Of a stretch of 64,000 bases of DNA, positions 37,231-51,812 are shown piece by piece. Numbering within the stretch: the stretch's first letter is position 1; every line of letters begins with the position of its first letter. This DNA is from Tetragonia tetragonoides (taxonomy: Eukaryota; Streptophyta; Magnoliopsida; Caryophyllales; Aizoaceae): the NCBI GenBank assembly GCA_038025085.1, contig CM076143.1, positions 36,416,501 to 36,480,500 of the forward strand. The letters run 5' to 3'. The translations under genes and the position numbers were made by a program. The notes below the pieces were generated by a model. The model was not told the DNA's origin. It searched no databases and saw only the letters and a program-made list of their open reading frames with translations.

Positions 37231-40200
37231 ATGCTTAATAGTGTTTTTATGAATAAAATTGCTTTTTGGAATGCTAGAGGGGTGAGTAGAAAAGATATTG
37301 GTGAAGAAGCTAAACTATTTTGTAAACTTCATCAAGCGAACTTGGTTGCTCTAGCTGAAACCAAGGTTTCGTATGATCCCTCAGTAACTCATATGGATCA
37401 ATTTGGCTTCTCTAAGTTTGATTTCATCCCTTGTATTAGTTTTTTAGGGGGTATTTGGGTGCTTTGGCAACATCATTGTCTTGAAGTTGTTGTGTTATAT
37501 AAAGAAGTGCGTTTTCTAGCTTTACTTGTTAGAGATTTCAATAATTCCCCTCCCGTTGTGGTCATCTTTTGTTATGCCCCTGCGCAAGCTACACATAAGC
37601 AGCAATTCTGGTGTGATCTACTTATTTATTGTAACTCTCTTTCTTGTCCCTTTGTTCTCATGGGAGACTTCAATGAAATATGTTTTGGCTCAGAAAAGTT
37701 AGGTGGTCTTGCACCTTCATTAAACAGATTTCAAAGACTTATTTCCTTCAATTTTAATGCTAATGTTCTTGATATTCCATTTGTTGGCAGTGCCTTTACT
37801 TGGAGAAATAAGAGAGCCGGGTTGAATAACACCTTTGAAAAGTTTGATCGAGTTTTGGCTTCTCACTCTTGTCTGTCTCTATTTCCTTTAATGCATACTT
37901 CACACCATGATTTTAGTTCTTCAGATCATTGTCCTATTATCTTGCATTTAAATAGTCAAAGTCAGTTTACCCCCACCCCTTTCAAGTTTGAAACTGCTTG
38001 GATAAAGCATATAGACTATGAACAATTGGTGCGCAAGGCTTGGCAGAATAGAAGTAACGGTTCCCAAATGTACCAACTTTTACAGAAAAGCAAAAACTTG
38101 AAAAAGCTCTAGGAGAATTGGGCTAAACTCAAGTTTGGTAATATCACAAGACAACTCAAAGAAGTCGAAGGACAAATAATTAGTGTCCAAAGTAAACTAA
38201 TGTCATTCCCTACTAATGATCGCTATATTTCTGTTCAAAATAATTTAATCCGTAAGAGAGCTAATTTGATCAGTTTTAATAGTACCTATTGGTCCCAAAG
38301 AGCTCGGGAAAAAAATTTGGCCTTAGGAGATAGAAATACAGCTTTTTTCCAAACAAAAGCAACAATTCGAAAGAGTAAGAAACGTATTATGGATTTTTTG
38401 AGCAAAGATGGCACTCACTTTAAGGAGTCTGTGGGCATTCGTAATGAAATTACAAAAGAATTTCGTGAACGTTTCTATAAAGACAACAATTGCCATCTCA
38501 ATCCCGAAGTTGATCTAAAAGATATTTCAGCTAAGATAACTGAGGAGGATAATACTAATCTGACTTAAGCAGTCTCAGATAATGAAATAAAAGAAGCGGT
38601 TTTCCTTTTAGCTCCTAATAAATCGCCAGGTCCAGATGGATTTCCATCTATTTTTTACCAAACTTATTGGAATATAATTGGGCCATTAATTATCAGAGCG
38701 ATTAACGCTTTTTATTTATTCGGGGAAAATTCTCAAAGAAATTAACCAAACATTTATTGCTCTGATTCCCAAGATTGATAATCCGAATGCAGCAAATCAT
38801 TTCCGCCCTATTAGCTTATGTTCCACTATTTATAAGATTATTTCAAAAATTTTGACGTCACGACTTAAGAATATGATTGGAAAACTTATCCATCCATTAC
38901 AAGAGCTTTTGTGGCGGATGGATGCATTCAAGATAATATTCTATTAGCTCACGAAGTCTTTCATTCTTTTCGGTCAAAAAAAAGAAAAAGTGGCTGGCTA
39001 GGAATCATGTTAGATATGGAGAAGACATATGACAAATTAGACTGGAATTTTATTTTTCAAGTCTTTAAAAAGTTCGGGTTTAATGAAAAATGGCTAGGGT
39101 GGATTAAAGAATGCATATTCTCTGTTTCTTTTTCAGTCTTGGTCAATAATGCTCCTGGTCCGACATTTATTCCCTCGAGAGGGATTCGACAAGAGGACCC
39201 ATTGTCCCCTTCTATCTTTATATTATCCTTTGTGCAAAAGTTCTGGCTCGTAGACTTCAACGTGAAAGTGACATGTCCTCTAAAAGTATTGGGATTGAAA
39301 TCTATCACGGAGCGGATAAACTTCCCTTTCTTACTTTTGCAGACCACACAATGATTTTTGCAGAAGCATCGGCTCAAAGTTGTCATTCCATAAAGAATAT
39401 TCTCGACCACTATTGCAAAATGTCGGGGCAAAAAATTAACTTTGAAAAATCTGCCTTTCAGTGTACAAAGAATATTAGTGGAAGTACGATTGAATCTTTT
39501 AAAGGTATTCTCCTTATGAGTCATTCAGCCAGTTTGGATAAATATCTAGGATGTTCCATCATCAACGACTGAGTAAATGGTAATACCTTTAAAGAAGTTA
39601 TTGATCGTACCCAGAATAATCTGACAAAATGGAAAGCTATTTCGTTATCGCATGCAGGCCGTGCAACTCTTATTCAAGCTAACTTAGCATCGACGCCAAT
39701 CTTTACCATGCAAAGTTTCACCTTACCAACCGACTCTCTAAATAAGTTGGATAAGATTAACCGAAATTTCCTATGGAATAAAGCTACAGATAGCTCTTCA
39801 CCCAATCTAATTGGATGGGGCAAGGTCTGTCGGCCTAAGAATTTAGGTGGATTAGGTGTCAAAAAAGCGGGAGCAACTAATAAAGCTATGCAAATGAAGT
39901 TAATTTGGAAAATTCTAAAAGAACCGGATAGCAAATGGGTTAGAATGATTAATCACAAGCAAGTATCTTAAAGGAAGAAACATTTTACACTACTCCAAAG
40001 GGGAAAAAAAATTCGTGGCAACGGAAAAATGTACTCGAGGTATGAGAACTTTTTAAGACTAGTTTACGGTGGCAAGTAGGTAACGGGCAGAAAATTAAAT
40101 TTTGGACAGATGCTTGGGTCTCTCCTATTCCACTAGTAGAGATGTTTCATGACAATTCGTCGGATGACCCACTTTTCGATATTTCTATCTCTGTTATTGT

Positions 40201-41360
40201 TTTTTCAGTACTAATGGTGGTTGGGATACGAATGTCCTTGCGAAAGTTGTTTCCCAAGACACTATCACTGAAATATTAGGGATTCCTATCCCTTATAATA
40301 AGGTACCGGATAAATGTTATTGGGTTGTTGTCCGGATGGGAATTTCACTTGTAAATCTGCCACTTGGATTGCCCAAGGTATCAAAGATCAAATTAACTCA
40401 AAATGTGAATTCAGTTGGATTTGGAATCTTAATATTCCACCAAAAGTTAAAATTTTTCTATGGAAGTTATGTCTTGATGGATTACCTACTAAAAGTAGAC
40501 TCCAACAGAGTAAAGTATTTGTTCCACAAGAATGTATTTTCTGCAATTTCTATTGTTAAGATAAGCTCAACTTATTTTTTGACTGTCCTAACTTGTCTCA
40601 GACAGTTAAAGAAATTGAAATTCTCTGTAATGTTAACCTCTAGGTCAACATAGACCAAACACTCTCCTTTGTAGAAAGACTCGATTTTCTAAGAAATAAT
40701 CTCTCTGAACCAAATCTCATTCTTCTTATTATGACATGGTGGATATTTTGGTTTGTCAGGAATAAAGTAGTGTTCTAATGAGTTAGTAACAAGTCTTTTC
40801 CAAATAGAAATCTCTAGCAAGATAAGCTTTCTTGAATGGCAAACTCTTTCAGCCAAGGAGCTAGAATTTGATACAGGAGGGGCCTTTCCCAAGAAAAAAG
40901 TAAATAAAAGACTTAGAGAAAATGTTAGATGGGAAAAGCCAAGACAAGATTATGTTAAAATAAATTTTGATGGATCTAAAATTGATAACCTGCAGGCTGC
41001 GGCGGGGTTTGTCATAAGAGATGAGCGAGGGGATGCTACTTCTCTTGGAGCAATACCTTGTGAACATAGCTCAATTCTTATGGCAGAAGCCATTGGCTTG
41101 CTTGAAGGTGTACATATGGGCAAGGTCTAAAGGTTTTAGCAAGATTACTATTGAAGGTGATAATATGGGGGTTATCAAAGCTATCAGAGGTGAGTGACAT
41201 ATTCCGTGGGAGATTGAAAATATCATCATTGACACAAAGAAAGATCTTCATTTCTTTGATAGAGTAGGGGTCCTCCACTCTTCCATGAAGCAAATTAGGT
41301 AGCTGATTTCATGGCTCATTTTGGTCACTCGTGTCGTGCGTTAATGGTTTGGTCATCTTC
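37231..41360 (+). pseudogene. LINE A ORF2: endonuclease, RT, zf-RVT, RNase H, decayed
   Basis: The endonuclease (37250-37930) has FWNARG, AETKVS, LMGDFNEI and SSDHCPIIL. The RT (38600-39560) has NKSPGPDGFPS, FRPISLCSTIYK, LDMEKTYDKLDW and RGIRQEDPLSPS; the catalytic FADD is FADH at about 39343. A zf-RVT domain (40400-40560; WIWNLNIPPKVKIFLWKL) follows, then RNase H (40960-41350; INFDGSK, AEAIGLLEG, EGDNMGVI). Stops are at 38110, 38566 and 39570, with frameshifts near 38725, 39235 and 40000. It cannot make active enzyme. Confidence 0.9.
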
Positions 41361-41480
41361 CTTTGACCAGTCCCTTACCAATTTATTGGCAAGAGACATC
41401 ATAGGTTAACCGTTCAGGTGCCTGGTTGTATTGCCTTTTCAAAAAAGAAAAAAAATACTCAACATGTGCAAAGTATGAGA

Positions 41481-41874
41481 GGTCTTGTTTGGTTCAATTG
41501 TATCAACTTACATAGGGAAGTTGTAATACCATGGAACTTCAACTTCCTATGTAAGTTTTAATTCCATGGAAGTACATTAGTTTGGTTCATAAAGTATACT
41601 TCCTTGGAAATAAAAGCAAAATGACAGATTGCCCAATCCACATGCAATTATTATTTTTAACTTTTAAGGATAAAAATGTAATTTGAGCTAATTAGCATGG
41701 GAAGTTGGACTTACCTAACCTCCCATAGGTAAGCAACTTCTCATGGTTTATGAGAAGTTCAACTTACGTGGAACTTTAATTTTCATGGAAGTGCATGAAC
41801 CAAACCATGTAAATTCTCATTATTCCTTGAAAGTTCAAGTTCCTTTGTTGATTTACATCCAACCAAACAAGGTC
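41481..41874. mobile_element. MITE with GGTCTTGTTTGGTT ends
   Basis: 394 bp. Left end GGTCTTGTTTGGTT, right end AACCAAACAAGGTC; the two are inverted copies with one mismatch. The interior has further inverted blocks around CCATGGAA and AACTTCCTATG. It begins nine bases after the LINE A target-site duplication. No clear TSD was seen, so the superfamily is open. Confidence 0.65.
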
Positions 41875-42811
41875 TTATATATTCGAGATGGTGATTGGGA
41901 GGAGATTCCACATACTAATTGGCTTTGGGAAGTCCAAATTCCAAGTCTTTTTTCCATTTTATTCTATCCATAATACTTCTTTTTTTGTTGGAAGAAAAAT
42001 GTATTACTTACTACAACTTATTTTTATCTATAAATTGATATGAGCTTCATAGCCAAGTATTTCCTTTTTATCGTGATATTCGTAACTCTCAGAAAGTCAT
42101 TAGAGTTGGAAATTTTCAAATAGCATATTAATAGTTTTTGACCCCCTGTTAATCTAAATTATTGACTTCGTCTCTGCAACTCAACCCAAGTCAAACTCAC
42201 CTGAAAAAAAATAAATTGTTAAATAAAAAATGAGGTTTCCAATTGTTTTATTAGGGAAGAGCATAAATATCCTACAAGGAGCTCAACCCTCTTTCACATC
42301 TGACTACACTGATTTCAGTTACACCTAGCAAATTTTGACCCGACTTGATAACCGATCCGAACCGAAATTCGACATGGTGAAGACCCGATATAAATTCGAC
42401 CCAATTTGCTCATGACCTAACGCGAAGTTACTCGACCCAACCCGAGAATTCATAGCGTAAAACTCCATAAGTGACTTGAACTCAATATTAATACTTGCTT
42501 TTTTTGGTGCACATTAATACTTGCTTTTTGATCGACCACTCATCCTCAACAATGACTTTCGATCGAGTATCATGAGATTGATGACCCTAAAATAGGTGAC
42601 TTTTTTATTTTCAAAAAAAGAAAAGAGGTGACTTTCTTGTGATTTCAATTATTTATTTATTTATTATTTATTTTATTATTTATTTATTGATATATAATCT
42701 CAAATCCCCAAACGTGAAACGCATCGTAGAACAATTTTTGGACACACACATCAACATGACACATCCTCTCACTCGGTGTCAAAGTAGTAATTCATGGTCC
42801 ACATTAACGAG
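41875..42811. other. Intergenic DNA upstream of the NAC-alpha gene
   Basis: No gene seen. Contains a (TTTA)n-like stretch at about 42645-42690 and a short duplication of ATTAATACTTGCTTTTT at about 42486 and 42508. Confidence 0.5.
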
Positions 42812-42820
42812 TATATAAAA
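42812..42820 (+). promoter_or_regulatory. TATA box of the NAC-alpha gene
   Basis: TATATAAAA lies about 110 nt before the start codon, with pyrimidine-rich DNA about 30 nt downstream (CCTCCTTTCTTTG) as the likely transcription start. Confidence 0.6.
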
Positions 42821-42860
42821 GCAGTTTTGGCCTCCTTTCTTTGTTCCATTTTCGGGGTTT

Positions 42861-42868
42861 TAGGGTTT
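42861..42868 (+). promoter_or_regulatory. Telobox-like motif in the NAC-alpha leader
   Basis: TAGGGTTT, the complement of AAACCCTA, lies just downstream of the probable start site. Teloboxes are typical of plant genes for the translation apparatus, which fits this gene. Confidence 0.5.
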
Positions 42869-42929
42869 TGCATTTCTCTCTCCTTTTCTCTCAGTCACCA
42901 AGTCACCGTTACATCAACGCTCAACAGCC

Positions 42930-45302
<2,373 letters not shown>

Positions 45303-47300
45303 TGATGATCCCTTTTTGTTATGTGATGGTTAGGGAGTTCATATTTAGTTTTCTCTGAAGCATGGCTTGAAATTGAGAAGTTTGTTTGGTCTTTTCAGTT
45401 GTTGTATTAGTAAAAACCTTGATATAACCATGATGAAGAAAAGCACGCTGTTTGATTGTCACATGGTTCATTTGGATTTTAGACCTGCGCATGTTGCTGT
45501 TATCTTTAATTCCTGTGGTTTCTCCAGTGATGACTATGATGACTGAATCAGATATCTATTTGTGGGTTTGTATGTTTAGGATACTCTTTTGCTGGCTGGT
45601 GGCTACATAGCAACAAAGTTAAAGATTCTCGGAAGAGCAAAAAAAAATTAAATAAATAAAATTTGGGATACTCGTTGCTGGCTGGCGGTTACATAGCAAC
45701 AAGTGAAAGTAGAGCAATACACTACTTGCATTTTTGAGGCTATAAATTATTACTCATGAGTTACACGTTTTTGAACACTCAAGACAGTGACGCAGAGTCT
45801 GAGTGATAACTTTGCACTGAAAGCCATATTTTTCAAACAAAAAGTGAGACCGAGTATTTTGAGGCTGAAAGTGAACTTATAGCTGTATGTATACTATACG
45901 ACGACGATGTACAAGATCGATTAAGATAGTGCGTACATCAATGTGTATATTTGTCTAAAATTAAGTTTAATTACCTACTATAATCTTTCAAGCAACTAAT
46001 AGGGTCAATAAGTACTCTTTTTTTTTTTTTTTGTCTTTCTTTTGGTAATTCAAAAAAATTCTATAAGACGGTCTTTTCGTAACTTTTGGTGAGACGTGGG
46101 TCACTTTTCAATGAAACTAGAAGGTTACCCGTGCTATACACGGACTGTCCTTTTATTACTACATTTTTAATATACATACTAGGATAATTTTTTTTAATAA
46201 TACAAATATATTTTTGAATGAAAATGGTGATCAATCGAAATGTTATGTGTCCTAAGTAATTAGCATATCTCCAAAAATATCTATCACTGACTTGACAAAA
46301 GAGTAAAATAATAATTTCTATAACTGATCATTTAACATGTCATTGTACCTCAAATATATAACTTAACAAACAACCACTCCGAAATATGATTCTACTTGTC
46401 ATTTTATTTGATAGGTCACATCCTTGAAAATTTTAGTCACATGTAAAAATGGTGATTATACCTACAACCCGTTTGATCCGATCTAATTGTCCCTTAATAT
46501 GTGTTTCGCTTATTAGAATTTGAAAGTTGAAAATCTAACCTTATTTCGAATGAAAATAAGAAAATTGCGACGACCATCACCATTTCGAAAAAAAATAAAT
46601 TATTTTATCAAAATGTGATACATGTAGTTACCAACGCTTATACCCACCAACTCTAATGGTGGGTATACCTTTCCATATTGTGTATTTCCCTAATTAGAAT
46701 TTGAAAGTTGAAAGTCTAACCTTCTTTGTAATTAGAATAAAAAAAATTGCGAGGACTCACCATCTCAAAAAAAAAAAAAAAAAAAAAAATTATCAATATG
46801 TGATACTTGTAGTTACATGCAGTATAACCGCCACTATGTAACACTTATTATATTACGTGTATCTATTCTCACAAATATTCATCATCTCTACTTAATTTGA
46901 ATTTTTTATTTTTATTTTTTTGAATGCAAATACGATTTATTTTCTGGTGCAGATGCAAATAGGATTTATTTCTAAACAACTAATAGTAAAATCTTAGCAT
47001 CCTTACATTACCTAATTAGTTAATAATTAAAAACGTTAAAGTTTACCATTAACCCCATTTTAGATTGCACTAAATTAGAAATATGAACATACTATAGCAA
47101 TTATCATAGGATACTTATTTATCCATAACAAAAAATATAGATAACCAAAAAAAAAGCAATCATTAGGTGACACTTGCTGTCACGTTACCTGCGTTTTTAC
47201 CCAAAATTGATATTTCGTATTTTGAAGTATTTTTCATTTCCGATCCAATGAAGTAGCAGTTATATTTATTTGAGTGGGGTAGCCAAAGTTACATCAATAT
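45303..47300. other. 3' flank of NAC-alpha and AT-rich repetitive DNA
   Basis: No gene seen. Contains a direct repeat of ACATAGCAACAA with its neighbours (about 45600 and 45690). A diverged direct duplication around TTAGAATTTGAAAGTTGAAA lies at about 46515 and 46695. An isolated hairpin CCCGTGCTATACACGG at about 46128 recalls the Helitron-like ends farther on. Confidence 0.5.
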
Positions 47301-47309
47301 CAATATCAA

Positions 47310-48570
47310 TATATATATATATGTAAAATTGAGTTCTCACCAAGCATTGAATAAGTAATAAATAGCTATAAATACATGAGTGATTAAAAAGAAACTAAAA
47401 ATAGTTTTATTTTATTTTAATAAGAAATAAGTAACATAAGTATTATATTTACTATCCTAAATTTTTTTATAAATTCACTAAAAATGTAATTTCTTTGTTA
47501 GATATGTTTTTTTTTTGATAAAAAGATTATTATTGTTCTTTGCTACTCCTATTATTCAACTTTATATATTGATATGATTAAAAAAATGTATCATATTTCT
47601 TCTAATAACAGAGTGTGCATGATAAACAAGAACTCGTGAATCGCACGGGCATGAAATCTAGTATATATATGTATAATTGAGTTCTCATCAGTGTGGCATT
47701 GAATAGGTAATAAATAGTCATAAATGCATGGGTGATTAAAAAAAATTAAAAATATTTTGATTTTATTTTAATAAAAATAAGTAACATAAGTATTATATTT
47801 ATTATCAACCAAAAAAAGAATCCATGCATCGCACAGACACGAAATCTAGTATATATGTAAAATTGAGTTCTCACAAACATTGAATAAGTAATAAATAGCC
47901 ATAAATGCATGAGTGATTAAAAAGAAACTAAAAATATATTTTTTTTTATTTTAATAAGAAATAAGTAACATAAGTATTATATTTATTATCCTAATTTTTT
48001 ATTATAAATTCACTAAAAATGTAATTTCTTAGTTAAATATATATTTTTTTTGATAAAAAGATTATTATTGTTCTTTGCTACTCCTATTATTCAACTTTAT
48101 ATATTGATATGATTAAAATTTTTTATCATATTTCTTCTAATAACAGAGTGTGCATTATAAACAAGAACCCGTGCATCACACGGGCATGAAATCTAGTATA
48201 TATGTAAAATTGAGTTCTCACCAAGCATTGAATAAGTAATAAATAGCCATAAATGCATGGGTGATTAAAAAGAAACTAAAAATAATTTTATTTTATTTTA
48301 ATTAGAAATAAGTAACATAATTATTATATTTATTATCCTTAAAAAATTATAAATTAACTAAAAATGTAATTTCTTTGTTAAATATGTTTTTTTTTATAAA
48401 AAGATTATTATTGTTCTTTGCTACTCCTACGATTCAACTTTATATATCAATATATCAATCAATATATATATCAATATATATATGTATAATTGAGTTCTCA
48501 CCAAGGTAGCATTGAATAGGTAATAAATAGTCATAAATGCACGAGTGATTAAAAAGTAATCAAAAATACT
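47310..48570 (+). mobile_element. Head-to-tail array of Helitron-like elements
   Basis: About five related units start near 47318, 47662, 47850, 48197 and 48480 with TATATATGTA(A/T)AATTGAGTTCTCACC. Three end with a hairpin and CTAG: ends at 47661, 47849 and 48196. The clearest is CCCGTGCATCACACGGG (48168-48184), 12 nt before the end. A hairpin followed by CTRR and insertion before T is the Helitron 3' signature. Units of about 345 bp carry no genes; one is internally deleted (188 bp). A 5' TC is not evident, so the class is probable rather than certain. Confidence 0.6.
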
Positions 48571-50995
48571 TTTATTCAATAAAACATGAAAAACACATAC
48601 TAGAGATATGTATTAGTAATTACAATAAGGGATTAAAACAAAAACTAAGAGTGATTTAGATGTCTCCGGCTCATTTCGAATGCCGTTTGGTCGAAAACCG
48701 CCTAACTAATCTCAAGGGCCATACGTCCCTTTGGGAGACTATTTTCAATAAAACATGAAAAACATATACTAGAGATATGTATTAGTAATTACAATAAGGG
48801 ATTAAAATCAAAATCAAAAGTGATTTAGACGTCTCCGGCTCATTTCGAAGGTCGTTTGGTCAAAAACCGCCTAACGACTCTCAAAGGTCGTACGTCCCTT
48901 TGGGAGACTATTTTCAATAAAAACATGAAAAACAAATACTAGAGATATGTATTATTAATTATAATAAGGGATTAAAACCAAAATCAAAAGTGATTTAGAC
49001 GTCTCCGGCTCATTTCGAAGGTCGTTTGGTCAAAAACCGCCTAACGACTCTCAAAGGTCGTACGTCCCTTTCGGAGACTATTTTCAATAAAACATGAAAA
49101 ACATATACTAGAGATAAGTATTAGTAATTAAAATAAGGGATTAAAACCAAAATCAAAAGTGATTTAGACGTCTCCGGCTCATTTCGAAAGTCGTTTGGTC
49201 GAAAATCGCCTAATGACTCTCAAATGCCGTAGGTCCCTTGAGGAGACTATTTTCAATAAAACATGAAAAAGACATACTATAGATATGTATTAGTAATTAT
49301 AATAAGGGATTAAAACCAAAATCAAAAGTGATTTAGACGTCTCCGGCTCATTTCGAATGCCGTTTGGTCGAAAACTGCTTAACGACTCTCAATGGTCGTA
49401 CGTCTATTTGGGAGACTATTTTAAATAAAACATGAAAAAAACATACTATAGATATGTATTAGTAATTATAATAAGGTATTAAAACCAAAATCAAAAGTGA
49501 TTCAGACATCTCCGGCTCATTTCGAAGGCCGTTTGGTCGAAAACCGCCTAATGACTCTCAAATGTCGTACGTCCCTTTGGGAGACTATTTTCAATAAAAC
49601 ATGAAAAACACATACTAGAGAAATGTATTTGTAATTACAATAAGGGATTAAAACCAAAATCAAAAGTGATTTAGACGTCTCTGGCTCATTTCGAAGGTCG
49701 TTTGGTCAAAAATCGCCTAACGACTCTCAAAGGTCGTATGTCCCTTTGGGAGACTATTTTTAATAAAACATGAAAAAACAATACTAGAGATATGTATTAT
49801 TAATTATAATAAGGGATTAAAACCAAAATCAAAAGTAATTTAGACGTCTCCGGCTCATTTCGAATGCCGTTTGGTCAAAAATCGCCTAATGACTCTTAAA
49901 GGTTGTACGTCCCTTTGGTAGACTATTTTAAATAAAAACATGAGAAACACATAATAGATATATGTATTAGTAATTATAATAAGGGGTTAAAACCAAAATC
50001 AAAAGTTATTCAGACGTCTCCTGCTCATTTCGAAGGCCGTTTGGTCGAAAACCGCCTAACAACTCTCAAAGATCGTACGTCCCTTTGGGAGACTATTTTC
50101 AATAAAACATGAAAATGGAAATATAGAGAAATGAATTAGTTATTATAATAGGGGATTAAAACCAAAATCAAAAGTGATTTAGACGTCTCCGGCTCATTTC
50201 GAAGGCCGTTTGGTCAAAAACCGCCTAACGACTCTCAAAGGTCGTACGTCCCTTTGGGAGACTATTTTCAATAAAACATGAAAAAAAAATACTAGAGATA
50301 TGTATTAGCAATTATTATAAGGGATTAAAACCAAAATCAAAAGTGATTTAGACGTCTCCGGCTCATTTCAAAGGTCGTTTGGTCGAAAACCGCCTAACGA
50401 CTCTCAAAGGTCTTACGTCCCTTTGGGAGACTATTTTCAATAAAACATGAAAAGCGTATACTAGAGATATGTATTATTAATTATAATAAGGGACTAAAAC
50501 CAAAATCAAAAGTGATTCAGACGTCTCTGGCTCATTTCGAAGGCCGTTTGGTCGAAACCGCCTAACGACTCTCAAAGATCGTACGTCCCTTTGGGAGACT
50601 ATTTTTAATAAAACATGCAAAATTCAATATAGAGAAATGAATTAGTAATTATAATAAGTGATTAAAAGCAAAACTAAAAGTGATTTAGACGTCTCCGGCT
50701 CATTTCGAAGGCCGTTTGGTCAATTATCGCCTAACGACTCTCAAAGGTCGTACGTCCCTTTGGGAGACTATTTTCAATAAAACATGAAAAACACTTACTA
50801 TAGATATATATTATTAATTATAATAAGGGATTAAAACCAAAATCAAAAGTGATTTAGACGTCTCCGGCTCATTTCGAAGGCCGGTTGGTCGAAAATCGCC
50901 TAACGACTCTCAAAGGTCGTACGTCCCTTTGGGAGACTATTTTCAATAAAACATGAAAACACAGACTAGAGATATGTATTAGTAATATGTATTAG
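48571..50995. repeat. 169-bp tandem satellite, about 14 monomers
   Basis: The block GTCTCCGGCTCATTTCGAA recurs at 48662, 48831, 49001, 49170, 49339, 49508, 49677, 49846, 50016, 50185, 50354, 50523, 50691 and 50860. Spacing is 168-170 bp. Each monomer has an AT-rich half (AATAAAACATGAAAAACA, TATGTATTAGTAATTA) and a GC-richer half of about 80 bp. The GC-rich half is bounded by GTCTCC and its inverted partner GGGAGAC, with a central GTCGTACG. Differences are mostly scattered substitutions. The first monomer follows directly on a partial Helitron-like unit. Confidence 0.97.
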
Positions 50996-51590
50996 TTTAA
51001 ATCTTTTACTCGATCCATAATTTCTTTCAATGTCAATAAATCCGAATGTTTGAAAAACATTATTTCTTTCGAACCCCCACAATATTCAATTGGTTCTGAC
51101 TTGAATTTTCCACCATTGAAAAGTAGGACAATTAAAGACTTTGCCATCTTAATTCTGCAATATTAAGCATTAATCTACAACCATGATTTCCTATGTTTAT
51201 TATTGCTGTAATTTTTTTTTCTTCCAAATGTAGTGTTAATTAGCGGTTACTACATGTCATTCTCAGTTTTCTAACTCCTTAAGTGTACGTGTATGACTGT
51301 GGTTTATTTTACTAGTACTTAACTAAGACAAGTGTTTCTAACATGTTACACTATCTTGACTTAATTTATTAGTAACAAGCACTGAATGTATGAGAAAGTA
51401 ATGAAAGAGCCTCAAACAAATTTAGTAGTAACAAATGATTGACTTTTAAAAAATGATAAATCCTGAATAAACCTAAAACAAATGGGTTTTATTGGTAACT
51501 AATCAAGACACTGATCTCCGTCTCGACGTCGCCGGAGTTGTTCAATCTATTTTCCGTCGTGCTTCCATTAGATCGTTGGAATATTTTGGT
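50996..51590. other. AT-rich intergenic DNA
   Basis: Nothing recognisable beyond AT-rich unique-looking sequence. Confidence 0.5.
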
Positions 51591-51680
51591 TAGGTGACCC
51601 GACTTCTTCTAATTGATCGCCCCGCCGCCGATTCGGAACTATTTCCCCCAACCCTAATATTTTTGGGGTTTAGAAACACT

Positions 51681-51812
51681 TCGCCGGAGTATATCGAAGG
51701 TGGTCGGAGTAAATCGGAGTTGGCCGGAGTATATCGAAGGTGGCCGGAGTATTTCAAAGGTCGTCGGAGTATTTCGGAGGTTGCCGGAATTTTTTGAAGG
51801 TCGCTGGAGTTC
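51681..51812. repeat. 20-bp minisatellite
   Basis: About six imperfect copies of a 20-bp unit like GCCGGAGTATATCGAAGGTG. Because the period is not a multiple of three, translations across it change frame from unit to unit and it is unlikely to be coding. Confidence 0.8.

Larger units (their letters stand above)
22474..41472 (+). mobile_element. Outer L1-type LINE (LINE A), full length, with nested insertions
   Basis: Flanked by an 18-bp target-site duplication with one mismatch: ATACTCGACATGTGCAAA at 22474-22491 and ATACTCAACATGTGCAAA at 41455-41472. The body is 22492-41454 and ends in an A-rich tail (41441-41454). A leader of about 1 kb precedes ORF1 (start 23512), and ORF2 starts at 37231. 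A hAT element at 23535-35501 splits ORF1 eight codons from its start. Removing the hAT and one TSD copy leaves a LINE of about 7 kb, a normal plant L1 size. Confidence 0.9.

Noticed and set aside
48571..50995. Regular repeats with conserved and variable halves, resembling a CRISPR-like array.
   Set aside because: The whole 169-bp unit is repeated, including the 'spacer' half, in a plant nuclear context. It is a satellite.
51594..51797. 67-residue open frame with Arg/Ser/Glu repeats.
   Set aside because: It crosses a 20-bp minisatellite whose period is not a multiple of three, so the peptide repeat is not maintained.
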